Origin: JAQBVV01 sp965249205
GTDB taxonomy: Bacteria > Acidobacteriota > Vicinamibacteria > Vicinamibacterales > UBA2999
Length of the DNA: 64,000 nt
Assembly (NCBI GenBank): GCA_965249205.1
Contig: CBDFLL010000004.1
Coordinates: 1-64,000, forward strand
Direction: 5' to 3'
Shown: positions 18,190 through 27,336 of the stretch, in pieces
How positions within the stretch are numbered: position 1 is the first letter of the stretch
How the letters are laid out: each line of letters starts with the position of its first letter
The notes under the pieces: generated by a model
The model's input: only the letters and a program-made list of their open reading frames with translations
Told to the model about the DNA's origin: nothing
Databases searched by the model: none
Made by a program: the position numbers and the translations under genes

Positions 18190-18694
18190 ATTCTGTATTA
18201 CACGCCATGCACATCCAACCCCGAATGTCTCCGGTGAGTCGCCTCATCGTGGCCTCGTGCCTCGCTGACAACTGGTGCATAAAGCAGACCATCAGCGTCG
18301 AGACGACTGGCCCTTTGTGTCAACGGACGATCCCAGGACCTAGCCTCGCAGGCTGGAATATTCCGCGAGCCGGGGGAGATTCTCATCTGCCAGCGCTCAT
18401 ACGTAGTTGAATAGTGGCAGGGAGGACACATGTCGGACGGAGGCCGGGCGGTGCTCGTCGTGCTCGTTTCATCGGCAGTCGGAGCAGCCTACTTCTCTTA
18501 CCCTCGCAGCGGTCCCGTTCCCGCCGGCGATCGTGAGACTCGTGCCACTCGTATGGATGGCCGCGTGCTTCGCAGCTATCTTCCTGCTCGCCGCGGTCAT
18601 GGGCGGCTGACTCAGGCGCGGGCATGCGAGCGCCCGTGATCCGGCCAAAGAGACCTATAATCAGCGCCGTCACTCGTTCTCAGGGAGGCCGGCC
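18190..18694. other. Intergenic region, possible decayed small membrane protein
   Basis: There is no confident gene. Two overlapping plus-strand frames at about 18407-18639 share a hydrophobic stretch. One begins MSDGGRAVLVVLVSSAVGAAYF (start 18430, after GGGAGG); the other ends in LVPLVWMAACFAAIFLLAAV. This could be a small two-helix membrane protein split by a frameshift, but the evidence is thin. Confidence 0.3.
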
Positions 18695-19129
18695 ATGTCG
18701 AACTGCCGTGCACTGTGTCCTGTGCTGCTCGCCTGGACGATCGCGTTCGCATCACCGCTCATCGCGCAAGAAAGACTCGTCCTCAACGTACGCCTGACGA
18801 CGATCCCGGTAGAGGCCGCAACCGCGGAGGGACTCACCGGGTTCGGATCGGCCACCGCGTCGCTCGACGGTAATCGACTCACTGTGACCGGGTCGTTCGA
18901 GGGTCTGCAATCGCCCGCGACGAGTGCCCGGCTCCACGCGGCGCCCAGGGGGCTGCGTGGGCCAGCGATCATCGATCTCGACGTCACCAGCGGGACAACC
19001 GGCAAGATCACCGGCGACGTGACGCTCACGCCCGCGCAGGCCGACCGTCTGCGAGGCGGGCAGCTCTACCTGCAGCTCCAAAGCGAGGAAGCCCCGGACG
19101 GGAACCTCCGGGGCTGGCTTCTGCCATGA
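18695..19129 (+). CDS. Exported CHRD-domain protein
   Basis: A 144-residue exported protein: signal peptide about 1-25 (ending LIAQ) followed by a CHRD domain, a beta-rich fold first described in chordin and found in many bacterial secreted proteins. Typical strands are GSATASLDGNRLTVTGSFEGLQSPAT, SARLHAAPRGLRGPAIIDLDV, GKITGDVTLTPAQADRLRGG and LYLQLQSEEAPDGNLRGWL, the last being the family's C-terminal signature. The stop overlaps the next gene's ATG (ATGA at 19126-19129), so it is coupled to the quinoprotein dehydrogenase downstream and probably acts in the same periplasmic process. Ligand unknown. Confidence 0.8.
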   Translation: MSNCRALCPVLLAWTIAFASPLIAQERLVLNVRLTTIPVEAATAEGLTGFGSATASLDGNRLTVTGSFEGLQSPATSARLHAAPRGLRGPAIIDLDVTSGTTGKITGDVTLTPAQADRLRGGQLYLQLQSEEAPDGNLRGWLLP

Positions 19130-21279
19130 AGGAATCCAAACCGATGTCACTGACACCCAGGTCCGCCATCCTGCTCTTCTCCGTTGCATCCTGTGCCGTG
19201 GTCCTGACGGCCCAGCAACCCGCACCCGACGTCGTCTACACGGCGGACCAGGCCGCGACAGGTCGCGTGGCGTACGACGCGAGCTGCGCCGTCTGCCATC
19301 GGCCCGATCTCGGCGGACTGAACGAAGCCCCGCAACTCGCGGGTGGCAACTTTTTGAGCGAGTGGGGCCCTCGCTCGACAGCCGAGCTTGTCGAGTACAT
19401 CGCGCGCACGATGCCGCCGGCGAACCCCGGCACCTTGAGCACTGAAGCGACAGCGGCGATCGTCGCCTACATCCTGCAAGCCAATGGCGCGACAGCCGGC
19501 GTACAGCCACTGGCACCCGCTGCGTCGGTTGCTATCGGCACCGTCAGCATGCAGCAGGCCGTGGCGGCGCAAGCCGCCCCCCCAGCCAACGCCGCCGCTG
19601 CGCCGCCAGCGCAGTCGGGACCAACGGGCCTGACCGTACGCGGCGACGTGCTCGACTTCACGCCGGTGACCGACGACATGCTGCGAAACCCGGACCCGGG
19701 TGACTGGCTGATGGTCCGGCGCACGTACCAGGGATGGAGCCACAGTCCGCTTCGCGAGGTCACGAGAGACAACGTGAATGACCTCCGGCTTGCCTGGGCC
19801 TGGTCAATGAACGAGGGCGGCCCCAGTCAACCGATGCCGGTGGCGCACAACGGCACGCTGTACCTCGTACACACGGGAAACGTCGTGCAGGCGTTGAACG
19901 GAGCGACCGGTGACTTGATCTGGGAGTATCGCGCCGGTCCGGAGCAAGGCGGCGCGATGCGGAACATGGCGATCTACCAGGACAAGGTCTTCATCGCCAC
20001 CAGTGACGCCCGCATGGTGGCGCTCGACGCGCGCACCGGCAAGCTGGCCTGGGAGTCGCGTTTCGCCGATCCAGAAAAGGGGTTTGCCGCCAGAACGGGT
20101 CCACTCGTGATCAATGGCAAGTTGATACAGGGGCTCAACGGGTGCGATCGGTTCAAGGACGACGGCTGCTTCATCAGTGCGCTGGACGCCGACACCGGTC
20201 GCCTGCTGTGGCGCTTCAACACCGTGGCGCGTCCCGATGAGCCCGGCGGCGACACCTGGGGCGACGACCACCCGATGATGTTCAGGGCTGGCGGCGAAAC
20301 CTGGATCACGGGCACCTACGACCCCGAACTGAACCTCACCTACTGGGGTACGGCGCAGGCCAAGCCCTGGGTCCCGGCAAGCCGCGGCATGACGGCGCTG
20401 GACAGCGCGCTGTACACGAGCTCGACCCTAGCGCTCAACCCTGACGACGGGACGCTCGCCTGGCACTTCCAGCATGCGCCGGGTGAGGCGCTTGATCTCG
20501 ACGAAGTGTACGAGCGGGTGCTCGTCGACCTCGACGGTGAGAAGCTCTTGTTCACTATCGGCAAGCCAGGCATCCTCTGGAAGCTCAACCGCGAAACCGG
20601 CAAGTTCCTTGGGCACAAGGAGACGGTCTTCCAGAACATCTTCGAGTCGATCGACCCCACGACGGGTACGCCCACCTATCGACGCGACATCATCGACGCC
20701 AAGGCCAAGGAGTGGGTCCCTGCCTGCCCGAGTACCCAAGGCGGTCACAACTGGCAGGCCATGAGCTATCACCCCGAAGCGAGCCTCTTCGTGATCCCGC
20801 TGAGCCAGAGTTGTCTGGAGATTTCCGGACGCGAGGTCGAGTTCACCGAAGGGTCGGGTGGCACGGCTGCCGACCGTCGGTGGTTCGAGATGCCAGGGAG
20901 CGACGGCAACCTCGGCAAGCTCGCCGCATTCGATGCGAGGACGATGGAAGAGGTGTGGAGCTATGAGCAGCGTGCGTCGTTTCTGACGTCGACACTTTCG
21001 ACGGCCGGCGACGTGGTGTTTGTCGGCGACCTCGATCGATACTTCCGAGCGTTCGACGTCCGAACCGGAGACATTCTCTGGCAGACGCGGCTGGGAACAT
21101 CAGTGCAGGGCTACCCGATTTCCTACACCGCGAATGGCAAGCAGTACATCGCCGTGACGACAGGGTTGGGGGGCGGCAGCCCACGCAACGTGCCGCGACT
21201 CCTGGCGCCGGACATCAGGCACCCGCTGAACGGCAATTCGCTCTACGTCTTCGAGTTACCGGATGAGCAGCAACCCTAG
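19126..21279 (+). CDS. PQQ-dependent dehydrogenase with N-terminal cytochrome c
   Basis: A 717-residue exported quinoprotein. After a signal peptide comes a cytochrome c domain with CAVCH at residues 54-58 and an axial-methionine candidate in ARTMPPANPG. A low-complexity Ala/Pro linker (about 125-165) leads to an eight-bladed PQQ propeller with blade signatures such as ALNGATGDLIWEYR, ALDARTGKLAWESR, ALDADTGRLLWRF and AFDVRTGDILWQTRLG. The likely reaction is oxidation of an alcohol or aldehyde in the periplasm, with electrons passed through the attached heme. Heme domain first and propeller second is the reverse of classical type II alcohol dehydrogenases. It is coupled by ATGA to the CHRD gene; 19144 is an alternative start. 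Confidence 0.85.
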   Translation: MKESKPMSLTPRSAILLFSVASCAVVLTAQQPAPDVVYTADQAATGRVAYDASCAVCHRPDLGGLNEAPQLAGGNFLSEWGPRSTAELVEYIARTMPPANPGTLSTEATAAIVAYILQANGATAGVQPLAPAASVAIGTVSMQQAVAAQAAPPANAAAAPPAQSGPTGLTVRGDVLDFTPVTDDMLRNPDPGDWLMVRRTYQGWSHSPLREVTRDNVNDLRLAWAWSMNEGGPSQPMPVAHNGTLYLVHTGNVVQALNGATGDLIWEYRAGPEQGGAMRNMAIYQDKVFIATSDARMVALDARTGKLAWESRFADPEKGFAARTGPLVINGKLIQGLNGCDRFKDDGCFISALDADTGRLLWRFNTVARPDEPGGDTWGDDHPMMFRAGGETWITGTYDPELNLTYWGTAQAKPWVPASRGMTALDSALYTSSTLALNPDDGTLAWHFQHAPGEALDLDEVYERVLVDLDGEKLLFTIGKPGILWKLNRETGKFLGHKETVFQNIFESIDPTTGTPTYRRDIIDAKAKEWVPACPSTQGGHNWQAMSYHPEASLFVIPLSQSCLEISGREVEFTEGSGGTAADRRWFEMPGSDGNLGKLAAFDARTMEEVWSYEQRASFLTSTLSTAGDVVFVGDLDRYFRAFDVRTGDILWQTRLGTSVQGYPISYTANGKQYIAVTTGLGGGSPRNVPRLLAPDIRHPLNGNSLYVFELPDEQQP

Positions 21280-21285
21280 CTCTAG

Positions 21286-22791
21286 CTAACCTGCGCGCGA
21301 CGGCGCCGGGGTGAGGTCCCTGGCGGGAACCAGCGAACCGACCACAGCGATCACGAAGTTCACCACAAGCCCGTACAGCCCGGGGTGAAAGCCCCACACC
21401 TTGCCCGCCACGACGAAGCCGAACGGTCCGAAGGCGAGGGACAACGCCACGACCAATCCCGCGACAAGGCCGGCCAACGTCGGTCCCGCCTTCAGTCCCG
21501 TCCAGTGGATGCCGAGCATGAACGCCGGCACGAGTTGCACCAACACATCGAACTTGCGATCCAGCAGCGTGATGAGCGACGTCTGGTCCTTCAGGAGGAT
21601 AGCCAGGACGGCCAGGCCGCCCAGCACGATCCAGGAGCACCGTTTTCCGATCCGCGTGAGCCCCGCCTCCGGCGCATCCGGGCGAAGATGCACGCCGTAG
21701 ATGTCCTTGGTGAACATCGATGATATCGAGAGCATCGCCGAGTCCGCCGTGGACATGAGCGCGGCCAGCACCGCACTGAAGATCAGGACGACCAGGCCGT
21801 ACCCGACCACGGAGCTCTCCTGGATCACGCGCAGGAGTCTGGACAGGACCTGATCGGTGTCGGCGCCTTCGAGACCCGGGATATAGGCCAGCGCGTAGAT
21901 CCCGCCCACGACTGCGATAAGCGCGGTGGCAAACGGCAGGAACACCATGACGGCGAGACTCCGGTTCAGTACCCATTCAGACTGTGAGGCATAGATCCGC
22001 TGGATCGCGTGCGGATACAGTGCTCCGCCTAGCCCAACGATGAGGATGTAGCTGAGCCACTGCCTCTGCATGTCGGCGTCCGGCGGCGCTATCCTCTGGA
22101 CGTTGGTCGAGGCGGCAATCGTGTTGGTCGCCTCGGACAGCGGCCCGAACTCTGCGAACAGTAACGCCAGCAGCACCGCAAACCCCACCATCAACACACC
22201 GCCCTGAAGGACATCGGTCCACGCGATTGCGCGAATGCCACCCATGGTGCCGTAGACCACCATGACCAGCGCCAGGCCGAGCACGCCATAGTTGTAGGCG
22301 ATGTCGCCGTAGGCACCGGCAAAGCCCTGGAGCACGCGCCCCATGGTCATGAGCTGCGCCAATAGATAGTTGTTCAGCGCCACGATCATGACGATGGACG
22401 CCAGCAGCGAGAGCGCTGCGGAGCCGAAACGTTCCTGCACAAAATCCACGGGTGTCACATACCCGCCGTGGCGTGACAACGCGTACAACTTTGGCGCGAA
22501 GATCTGATAGCAGACGACGATGGCCAGCATGTAGTGGACAGCGATGAGCCAGCCGAAGCCCTCTCGGTAGGCGGCGCCGGCAACACCAAACACCGTGTTC
22601 CCGCTGTATTGGGTCGCGTAGAGCGTCAGAAAGAGAACGACGAAGCCGAACCCGCGGCCCGCCAGATAGAAGTCGCGCAGGGTGTCTTCGCGGCGGGCGT
22701 TGTAGCCGATCCAACCGATCAACAGGAGAGAGCACAAATAGAGGCCGACGAAGAACCACGCTCCGACGCCGAATGGAAGCACATCAGACAT
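21286..22791 (-). CDS. Sodium:solute symporter (SSS family)
   Basis: A 501-residue polytopic membrane protein of the solute:sodium symporter family, with about 13 hydrophobic segments. Family patterns include DFYLAGRGFGFVVLFLTLYATQYSGNT near helix 1-2, GYVTPVDFVQERFGS, and the GGIRAIAWTDVLQGG segment diagnostic of SSS carriers. Substrate cannot be deduced; relatives carry pantothenate, proline, monocarboxylates or sugars. Its ATG shares a base with the stop of a 64-residue membrane protein upstream, the arrangement seen for PanF-like carriers with a small DUF997/DUF3311-type partner. The gene converges on the quinoprotein gene with only 6 bp between stops. Confidence 0.85.
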   Translation of the reverse strand: MSDVLPFGVGAWFFVGLYLCSLLLIGWIGYNARREDTLRDFYLAGRGFGFVVLFLTLYATQYSGNTVFGVAGAAYREGFGWLIAVHYMLAIVVCYQIFAPKLYALSRHGGYVTPVDFVQERFGSAALSLLASIVMIVALNNYLLAQLMTMGRVLQGFAGAYGDIAYNYGVLGLALVMVVYGTMGGIRAIAWTDVLQGGVLMVGFAVLLALLFAEFGPLSEATNTIAASTNVQRIAPPDADMQRQWLSYILIVGLGGALYPHAIQRIYASQSEWVLNRSLAVMVFLPFATALIAVVGGIYALAYIPGLEGADTDQVLSRLLRVIQESSVVGYGLVVLIFSAVLAALMSTADSAMLSISSMFTKDIYGVHLRPDAPEAGLTRIGKRCSWIVLGGLAVLAILLKDQTSLITLLDRKFDVLVQLVPAFMLGIHWTGLKAGPTLAGLVAGLVVALSLAFGPFGFVVAGKVWGFHPGLYGLVVNFVIAVVGSLVPARDLTPAPSRAG

Positions 22792-22985
22792 CAGTCGTCG
22801 CTGGTCCAGTAGATCCAGGCGGTCAACAGAGACGTCACGAACGCGGCCCCCAACGATGCCAGCGCCCAGAGGGGAAATCCGCCCACCTGCCGGATATCAC
22901 CAGCCGGCCAGTACCAGGGAATGACCAGCGCCAACAGGCTCGCGTAGACCAACGCGATCCATGGTCGAGGGCTCTTCTTGATCAT
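22791..22985 (-). CDS. Small membrane partner of the SSS symporter (DUF3311-like)
   Basis: A 64-residue protein with two transmembrane helices (WIALVYASLLALVIPWYW and WALASLGAAFVTSLLTAWIYW) separated by a polar loop. Small proteins of this size directly upstream of SSS carriers belong to the DUF3311/DUF997 (YhdT) groups; I assign it by architecture and position rather than a unique motif. The stop overlaps the symporter start by one base, so synthesis is coupled. It is divergent from the secreted-protein pair starting at 23089, leaving about 100 bp for two promoters. Confidence 0.65.
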   Translation of the reverse strand: MIKKSPRPWIALVYASLLALVIPWYWPAGDIRQVGGFPLWALASLGAAFVTSLLTAWIYWTSDD

Positions 22986-23088
22986 CTGGGTTCTTGCGGA
23001 CCACCTGGTCCGCCACTCAACCTATAATTCAGTCGCTTCCGATTTTCCGTCCCCGGAGGTCCGCGCGGGCGCTCGCCAGAGGAGACCT

Positions 23089-23883
23089 ATGAGGTTCAGG
23101 TTCGTCGATCTGCTCTCTCTCGCAGTGGCATTGTCGCTGATCCCATCCCTGGCCGGTGCCCAGGCGGCGAGCGGGGGCACGCAGGTTTCCGGAAGCGAGA
23201 GCATTCCGCGTACGGACGACGGGAAGCCCGACCTGTCGGGCATATGGCAGGTGTTGAACCGAGCCAACGACAACCTCCTCTCTCATTCCGCGAGCGAGGG
23301 TGTTCCCGCCGGCCTCGGAGTCGTCGAGGGTGACGAGATCCCGTATCGACCGGAAGCACTCGCACAACGGGAAGCGAACTTCGCCAACCGAGACACGCAG
23401 GACACCGAGGCGAACTGTTACCTCCCAGGCGTGCCGCGCATCACCTACATGCCCTTCCCGTTCCAGATCATTCAGTTGCCGGAGGTCACCACCATCCTGT
23501 ACGAGTACGCGCACGCGACTCGCTACATCTATACGAACGCGAGCCCGCATCCCGAAGGGCCTATCAACTGGTGGATGGGAGATTCGCGCGGCCGCTGGGA
23601 GGAGGATACCTTTGTCGTCGACGTCGTGCACTTCAGCGATCAGACCTGGTTCGACAGGACGGGCAACTTCCACAGCGAGAATTTGCACGTCGTCGAGCGG
23701 TATTCGCTCGTGGATGCCGATCACATCAACTATGAGGTGACCATCGAAGATCCGACGGTGTTCACACGACCGTGGACGATGCGCATGACGCTGTATCGCC
23801 GCACGGAGCCGAACTTCCAGCTACTGGATTACGACTGCTACGCGTTCGAATGGGAACAGTACTATCCGTATCCGGGCCTGTGA
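23089..23883 (+). CDS. Secreted protein, tandem paralogue 1
   Basis: A 264-residue exported protein. The start at 23089 has AGAGGAG six bases upstream and gives a good signal peptide (to about residue 24, SLAGAQA). The mature part begins with RTDDGKPDLSGIWQ, the opening common to a large group of acidobacterial secreted proteins, and contains WWMGDSRGRWEEDTFVVDV, NFHSENLHVVERYS and YEVTIEDPTVFTRPWTMRM. The next gene shares this whole layout. The function of the family is not known to me; the conserved W, D and E residues suggest a binding or hydrolytic pocket. It forms a two-gene unit with the paralogue, 22 bp apart. Confidence 0.72.
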   Translation: MRFRFVDLLSLAVALSLIPSLAGAQAASGGTQVSGSESIPRTDDGKPDLSGIWQVLNRANDNLLSHSASEGVPAGLGVVEGDEIPYRPEALAQREANFANRDTQDTEANCYLPGVPRITYMPFPFQIIQLPEVTTILYEYAHATRYIYTNASPHPEGPINWWMGDSRGRWEEDTFVVDVVHFSDQTWFDRTGNFHSENLHVVERYSLVDADHINYEVTIEDPTVFTRPWTMRMTLYRRTEPNFQLLDYDCYAFEWEQYYPYPGL

Positions 23884-23905
23884 TCGTGACGGAGGGCGTG
23901 TCCTG

Positions 23906-24766
23906 ATGAAACTGCACCACGCGATGATGGCGTTGGGAATGAGTCTGGTGCTGGCATCGCAGCCGGTCTCGCTATCCTCCCAGGGCGCGTTGCCGGAGCC
24001 GACTGCACCCTGGACCCCGACGCTGACACCTGACGGCCAGCCCGACGTGCAAGGTGTCTGGAGTCCTGTTGGCGGCGGCACCCAGTCGCTGGACCCCGCG
24101 ATGAGCAGCGGGGCACTCTTTCGCGATCGGGTGGCCGGAGTCACAAGTAACAATCCGAGCCGGATCGTGGATCCGCCGGACGGCCATATTCCGTATCAAC
24201 CGTGGGCGGCGGCTCTGCAGCAGGAGCTCGAGGCCGTCTACGAAAATCCGACCAGGCCTGAGCACATTGATACGCAGACCAGATGCCTGGGCCCCGGCGT
24301 GCCGCGCCTGTACTACTTCCCGCGGTTTCGAATCCTTCAACCGGCCGGCAGCGTGGTCTTCGTCTGGGATCAGTACCACACGTATCGAGTGATTCCTCTG
24401 GACGGCCGGCCGCATGTCGGTGCGAACATCAAGCTCTGGTCAGGCGACGGGCGAGGCCACTGGGAGGGCAACACGCTCGTCGTGGACACGACCAATCTCA
24501 ACGCAAAGTCTCGGCTCGACGTCGTCGGCGATTTCTTCAGCGACGAGGCGCACATCCTGGAGCGGTTCGTCTTCATCGACGGCGCCACGATGCACTATGA
24601 AGCGACGATCACCGACCCGACGGTGTTCACCCGACCGTGGACGATGCGCGTCGTCCAAAGGCGCGGGCAGGACGAAGAGTTCTGGGAGTGGGCCTGTCAC
24701 GAAGGCGAGCGGGACGCCGCCGAAACCTCGAGTCAGATCACCGACTCGGATACGGGCAACAGATAG
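23906..24766 (+). CDS. Secreted protein, tandem paralogue 2
   Basis: A 286-residue exported protein related to its upstream neighbour. The signal peptide ends near SLSSQG; the mature start TPDGQPDVQGVWSP corresponds to DDGKPDLSGIWQ in the neighbour. Shared blocks are CLGPGVPRLYYFPRFRILQ, WSGDGRGHWEGNTLVVDTT, DFFSDEAHILERFVFIDG and YEATITDPTVFTRPWTMRV. The second copy lacks the C-terminal tyrosine-rich tail of the first and ends in a polar extension (ETSSQITDSDTGNR). It probably arose by tandem duplication followed by strong divergence. Function unknown. Confidence 0.72.
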   Translation: MKLHHAMMALGMSLVLASQPVSLSSQGALPEPTAPWTPTLTPDGQPDVQGVWSPVGGGTQSLDPAMSSGALFRDRVAGVTSNNPSRIVDPPDGHIPYQPWAAALQQELEAVYENPTRPEHIDTQTRCLGPGVPRLYYFPRFRILQPAGSVVFVWDQYHTYRVIPLDGRPHVGANIKLWSGDGRGHWEGNTLVVDTTNLNAKSRLDVVGDFFSDEAHILERFVFIDGATMHYEATITDPTVFTRPWTMRVVQRRGQDEEFWEWACHEGERDAAETSSQITDSDTGNR

Positions 24767-25220
24767 CGGTCGCCTCTTCCTGAACTCGCTATCAGCCCAC
24801 GGGCTCTCCAGGCCTTATGGCAACGCCCGGGTCAGCGTCATCATTCCCTGGCCGGCTGGTAAGGTCCAGCTGATCGGCGTTGACCCCGTCAACTGCGCAT
24901 TGAGCTGCAGGCTTGGCCCGCCATCCCGGCGCATCCATTGGCCCAGCGCAACCGCCGCCGTATTCGGAAATGCAAGTTCGTTTTGTCGTCCGGTGGTCTG
25001 CACCGGGTTCGGCGTTTCCTTGAATCAACGTCTCGGCATCGGAGGCTCAGTGGCGAGCGTCGCGTAGAATCTCAACCGAGCCGCCGCCGAGTTTCAACAG
25101 CGCACGGGACATCCCCCGCGCGGCCTGCCAAGAAGCTGGCGAGCACGCCGATCGCACGGCCGAACGGGCGAATCGCTCGACGGCTGACCAATCGGGATGT
25201 CTATCAGGACTAACTTGGCC
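24767..25220. other. No recognisable gene
   Basis: I see no supported gene here. A minus-strand frame around 24815-25003 reads QLTGSTPISWTLPAGQGMMTLTRALP and could be the tail of a lost protein, but nothing identifies it. Confidence 0.3.
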
Positions 25221-25834
25221 TTAGCGAACTCTTGGTTCAGCTCGTGAAAGCTGCTGCAAAGGCGGTAGTCCAGCTCTGCGCCGCTGCGCGGCCCTTGCGC
25301 CTTCGAGTAACCGATCCCTCGTCTTAAAGTAACTGCGCTGCTGACCTGACCCTGCAAAAAACAATAACGCGTCTATGCCAAAATGCAGCTTATAGCACAG
25401 TATCCTTTGCTCGAAATGATCTATGGCAGTCCTGGTTCTTAGATAATGATCTAGACAAATGGTGCCATAATCTATTTCCTGTTCCCAAAAACTCAGCCAT
25501 GCCACATCATATAAAAAGTCGCCATATCTGGAACCTTCCCAGTCTATGACACCAGTAACGTTTTCGCCATCCGAGAACGTGTTGCTAAATCCAAAGTCAG
25601 CATGTACCAGGTGTCTAATCTCGGGGCAATACCTCAACAGAGACGTAAATCGATCTGTTAATTCCTGAACAACGGCTCTTTCCAAACACGTCGCGTAGTG
25701 GCCCTCTTCGAGGTCTAGCGTACTTCGCCTTAGGACTCCGAGCAGGTGGCCATTCCAGCTGACGTTGTGTGCATTTCCTCCGGTATCCCAGTGACCAAAC
25801 CCGGCACCCGTTATGGGGGTTCGGTGTATTGCGT
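25221..25834 (-). pseudogene. Aminoglycoside/hygromycin-type phosphotransferase, N-truncated by IS5
   Basis: The frame stays open from the IS5 end at 25834 to 25221 and encodes about the C-terminal two thirds of an APH-family kinase. It includes AIHRTPITGAGFGHWD, the catalytic HADFGFSN (Brenner HxDxxxxN motif) and the metal-binding VIDWEGSRYGDFLYDVAWLSFW, which most resembles the hygromycin phosphotransferase branch. The N-terminal lobe with the ATP-binding loop is missing where IS5 begins, so it should be inactive. The stretch 25350-25690 is visibly richer in A and T than its surroundings, which points to foreign origin. Proteins of this fold phosphorylate aminoglycosides or other small molecules; the substrate is not determinable. 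Confidence 0.75.
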
Positions 25835-27137
25835 CTAGCAGGCTGCTGAAGAACCCGGGTGATCGGGCCGTTTTCTAAGGATCATGCGAGTCACCACCGA
25901 CCGACAACGGTGCGCACGGCTGTGCGCTGGCCCCGATCAAGGGGCCGGCGACACGCGCGGCCGGTGATCAGGGACACCTCGCCTCCAGATTCCGCAGCCG
26001 GACCAAGTTATAGACCGTGGCGGCGAAGGTAAGCTGCCAATCCACGAGGGCGACACCGCGATGCCGGAGTTTGCGCAAGCCGCCGACGGTCTTCATCCAG
26101 CCAAAGACCTGTTCTACGAGTTTCCGTTTCCGCTGACTGACGTGATAGCCCGCATGCCGCGTGGTCCGGCCATCGATCGCACTCCAGCGGACCTTCTGAG
26201 CAACGTGGGGCGTGACGGCCCGGATACGGACAGCGGCCACAAAGCTTGCCACATCGTAGCCCTTGTCCGCCCCGACCGTGCTGCCCGGCGGCGCGCTGGC
26301 CTCCAGCAACAGCGCCGCTGCCTCGCGTTCGGCGGTCCCCGTCGCGTGAGTCGCGCAGACGTTGGCGACAAGTCCCTGTCGATTGTCCAGCAGCACGTGG
26401 CCCAGATACGCCAGCTTGGCTTCCTTCCCCTGGCCCTTCCGAGGCAGCATCGCCTCCGGATCGGTCGTCGACTGGTGCGTGTCGTTGCGCCGCCGCTCCC
26501 CGTGGAAGTTGACCGTGGGATTCCCGGGGTCATCGGGCGGGTCGCTCTCCGCCGCGTCCCGGCACCGAAAGCTCTTCAGGCTGGCCCACGCTTCCAATTG
26601 GGTCCCATCCACAGTGAAGTGTTCGTCCGAGAGCAGCCCGGCCGCCCGCGCGTGGGCCTGCACCGCATCAAAGAAGGCGGCCGCGAGATCGCCCGCCAGC
26701 AGCCGGTCGCGATTCTTGGTAAACGTGGTGGGATGCCAAACCGGGTCGTCCAAATTCAAGCCCACGAACCAGCGGAACAGCAGGTTGTAATTGAGCTCTT
26801 CCATCAGCAGCCGCTCGCTCCGCACCGTGTAGAGCACCTGCAGCAACAACGCGCGCAGCAGCTGTTCCGGCGGGATCGACGGACGCCCTGTGTTGGCGTA
26901 CAGGCCGGCGAACCTGCGCGACATCGTTCTCAGCGCTTCGTCCGTCAGCGCGCGAACCGCGCGGAGCGGATGGTCGGCTGGCACGCGCTGTTCCGGCGAC
27001 AGGTAGCTGAACATGTGAGTGCTTTGCTCATCGTGTCCGCGCATGATGGGGCTCCCTTCAGCGGTGTTGGGAGCATGGTAGTACGCCGGGATCGATCTGT
27101 CGATCCCATTTCACGGAGTTTTTCAGCAGCCTGCTAG
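25835..27137 (-). mobile_element. IS5-family insertion sequence, copy A (complete)
   Basis: A 1303-bp element with inverted ends CAGGCTGCTGAAGAAC (left) and CAGGCTGCTGAAAAAC (right, complement). A CTAG tetranucleotide lies at both outer edges, consistent with a 4-bp target duplication. It carries one intact transposase. It is nearly identical to copy C (41938-43241) and to fragment B (33782-34529), which indicates recent spread. It truncates the phosphotransferase gene at 25221-25834. Confidence 0.88.
25968..27044 (-). CDS. IS5-family transposase (DUF772 + DDE), copy A
   Basis: A 358-residue transposase. The N-terminal DUF772 region (HPLRAVRALTDEALRTMS, RPSIPPEQLLRALLLQVLYTVRSER, LLFRWFVGL) precedes the DDE core with HFTVDGTQLEAW, GADKGYDVASF and the glutamate in EQVFGWMKTVGG. 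The C-terminus RKLRHRGVALVDWQLTFAATVYNLVRLRNL is complete, unlike in copy C. Its frame has no interruption, so this is the copy most likely to supply active enzyme to the others in the window. Confidence 0.88.
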   Translation of the reverse strand: MRGHDEQSTHMFSYLSPEQRVPADHPLRAVRALTDEALRTMSRRFAGLYANTGRPSIPPEQLLRALLLQVLYTVRSERLLMEELNYNLLFRWFVGLNLDDPVWHPTTFTKNRDRLLAGDLAAAFFDAVQAHARAAGLLSDEHFTVDGTQLEAWASLKSFRCRDAAESDPPDDPGNPTVNFHGERRRNDTHQSTTDPEAMLPRKGQGKEAKLAYLGHVLLDNRQGLVANVCATHATGTAEREAAALLLEASAPPGSTVGADKGYDVASFVAAVRIRAVTPHVAQKVRWSAIDGRTTRHAGYHVSQRKRKLVEQVFGWMKTVGGLRKLRHRGVALVDWQLTFAATVYNLVRLRNLEARCP

Positions 27138-27336
27138 CACACACGACCGCGTTACGGACGTTCATGACGTCTCGTCGGGCAAGAGCGGGCATATCACGCC
27201 GGACCGGGACTTGAGGCAGGAGGTCACGACCCGCGAACGAACGCGCTCGTCCTAGGGTCCAAGCGGACCTTCGAAAACGGCAACAACGGCACCGATGACG
27301 GGACGGCTATCGGTGGCTGCGGCCTTCCCGCTGTCG

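Noticed and set aside
26061..27137. 358-codon plus-strand frame antisense to the IS5 transposase
   Set aside because: Mirror frame of the transposase, repeated in copy C; no independent motif or ribosome-binding site.
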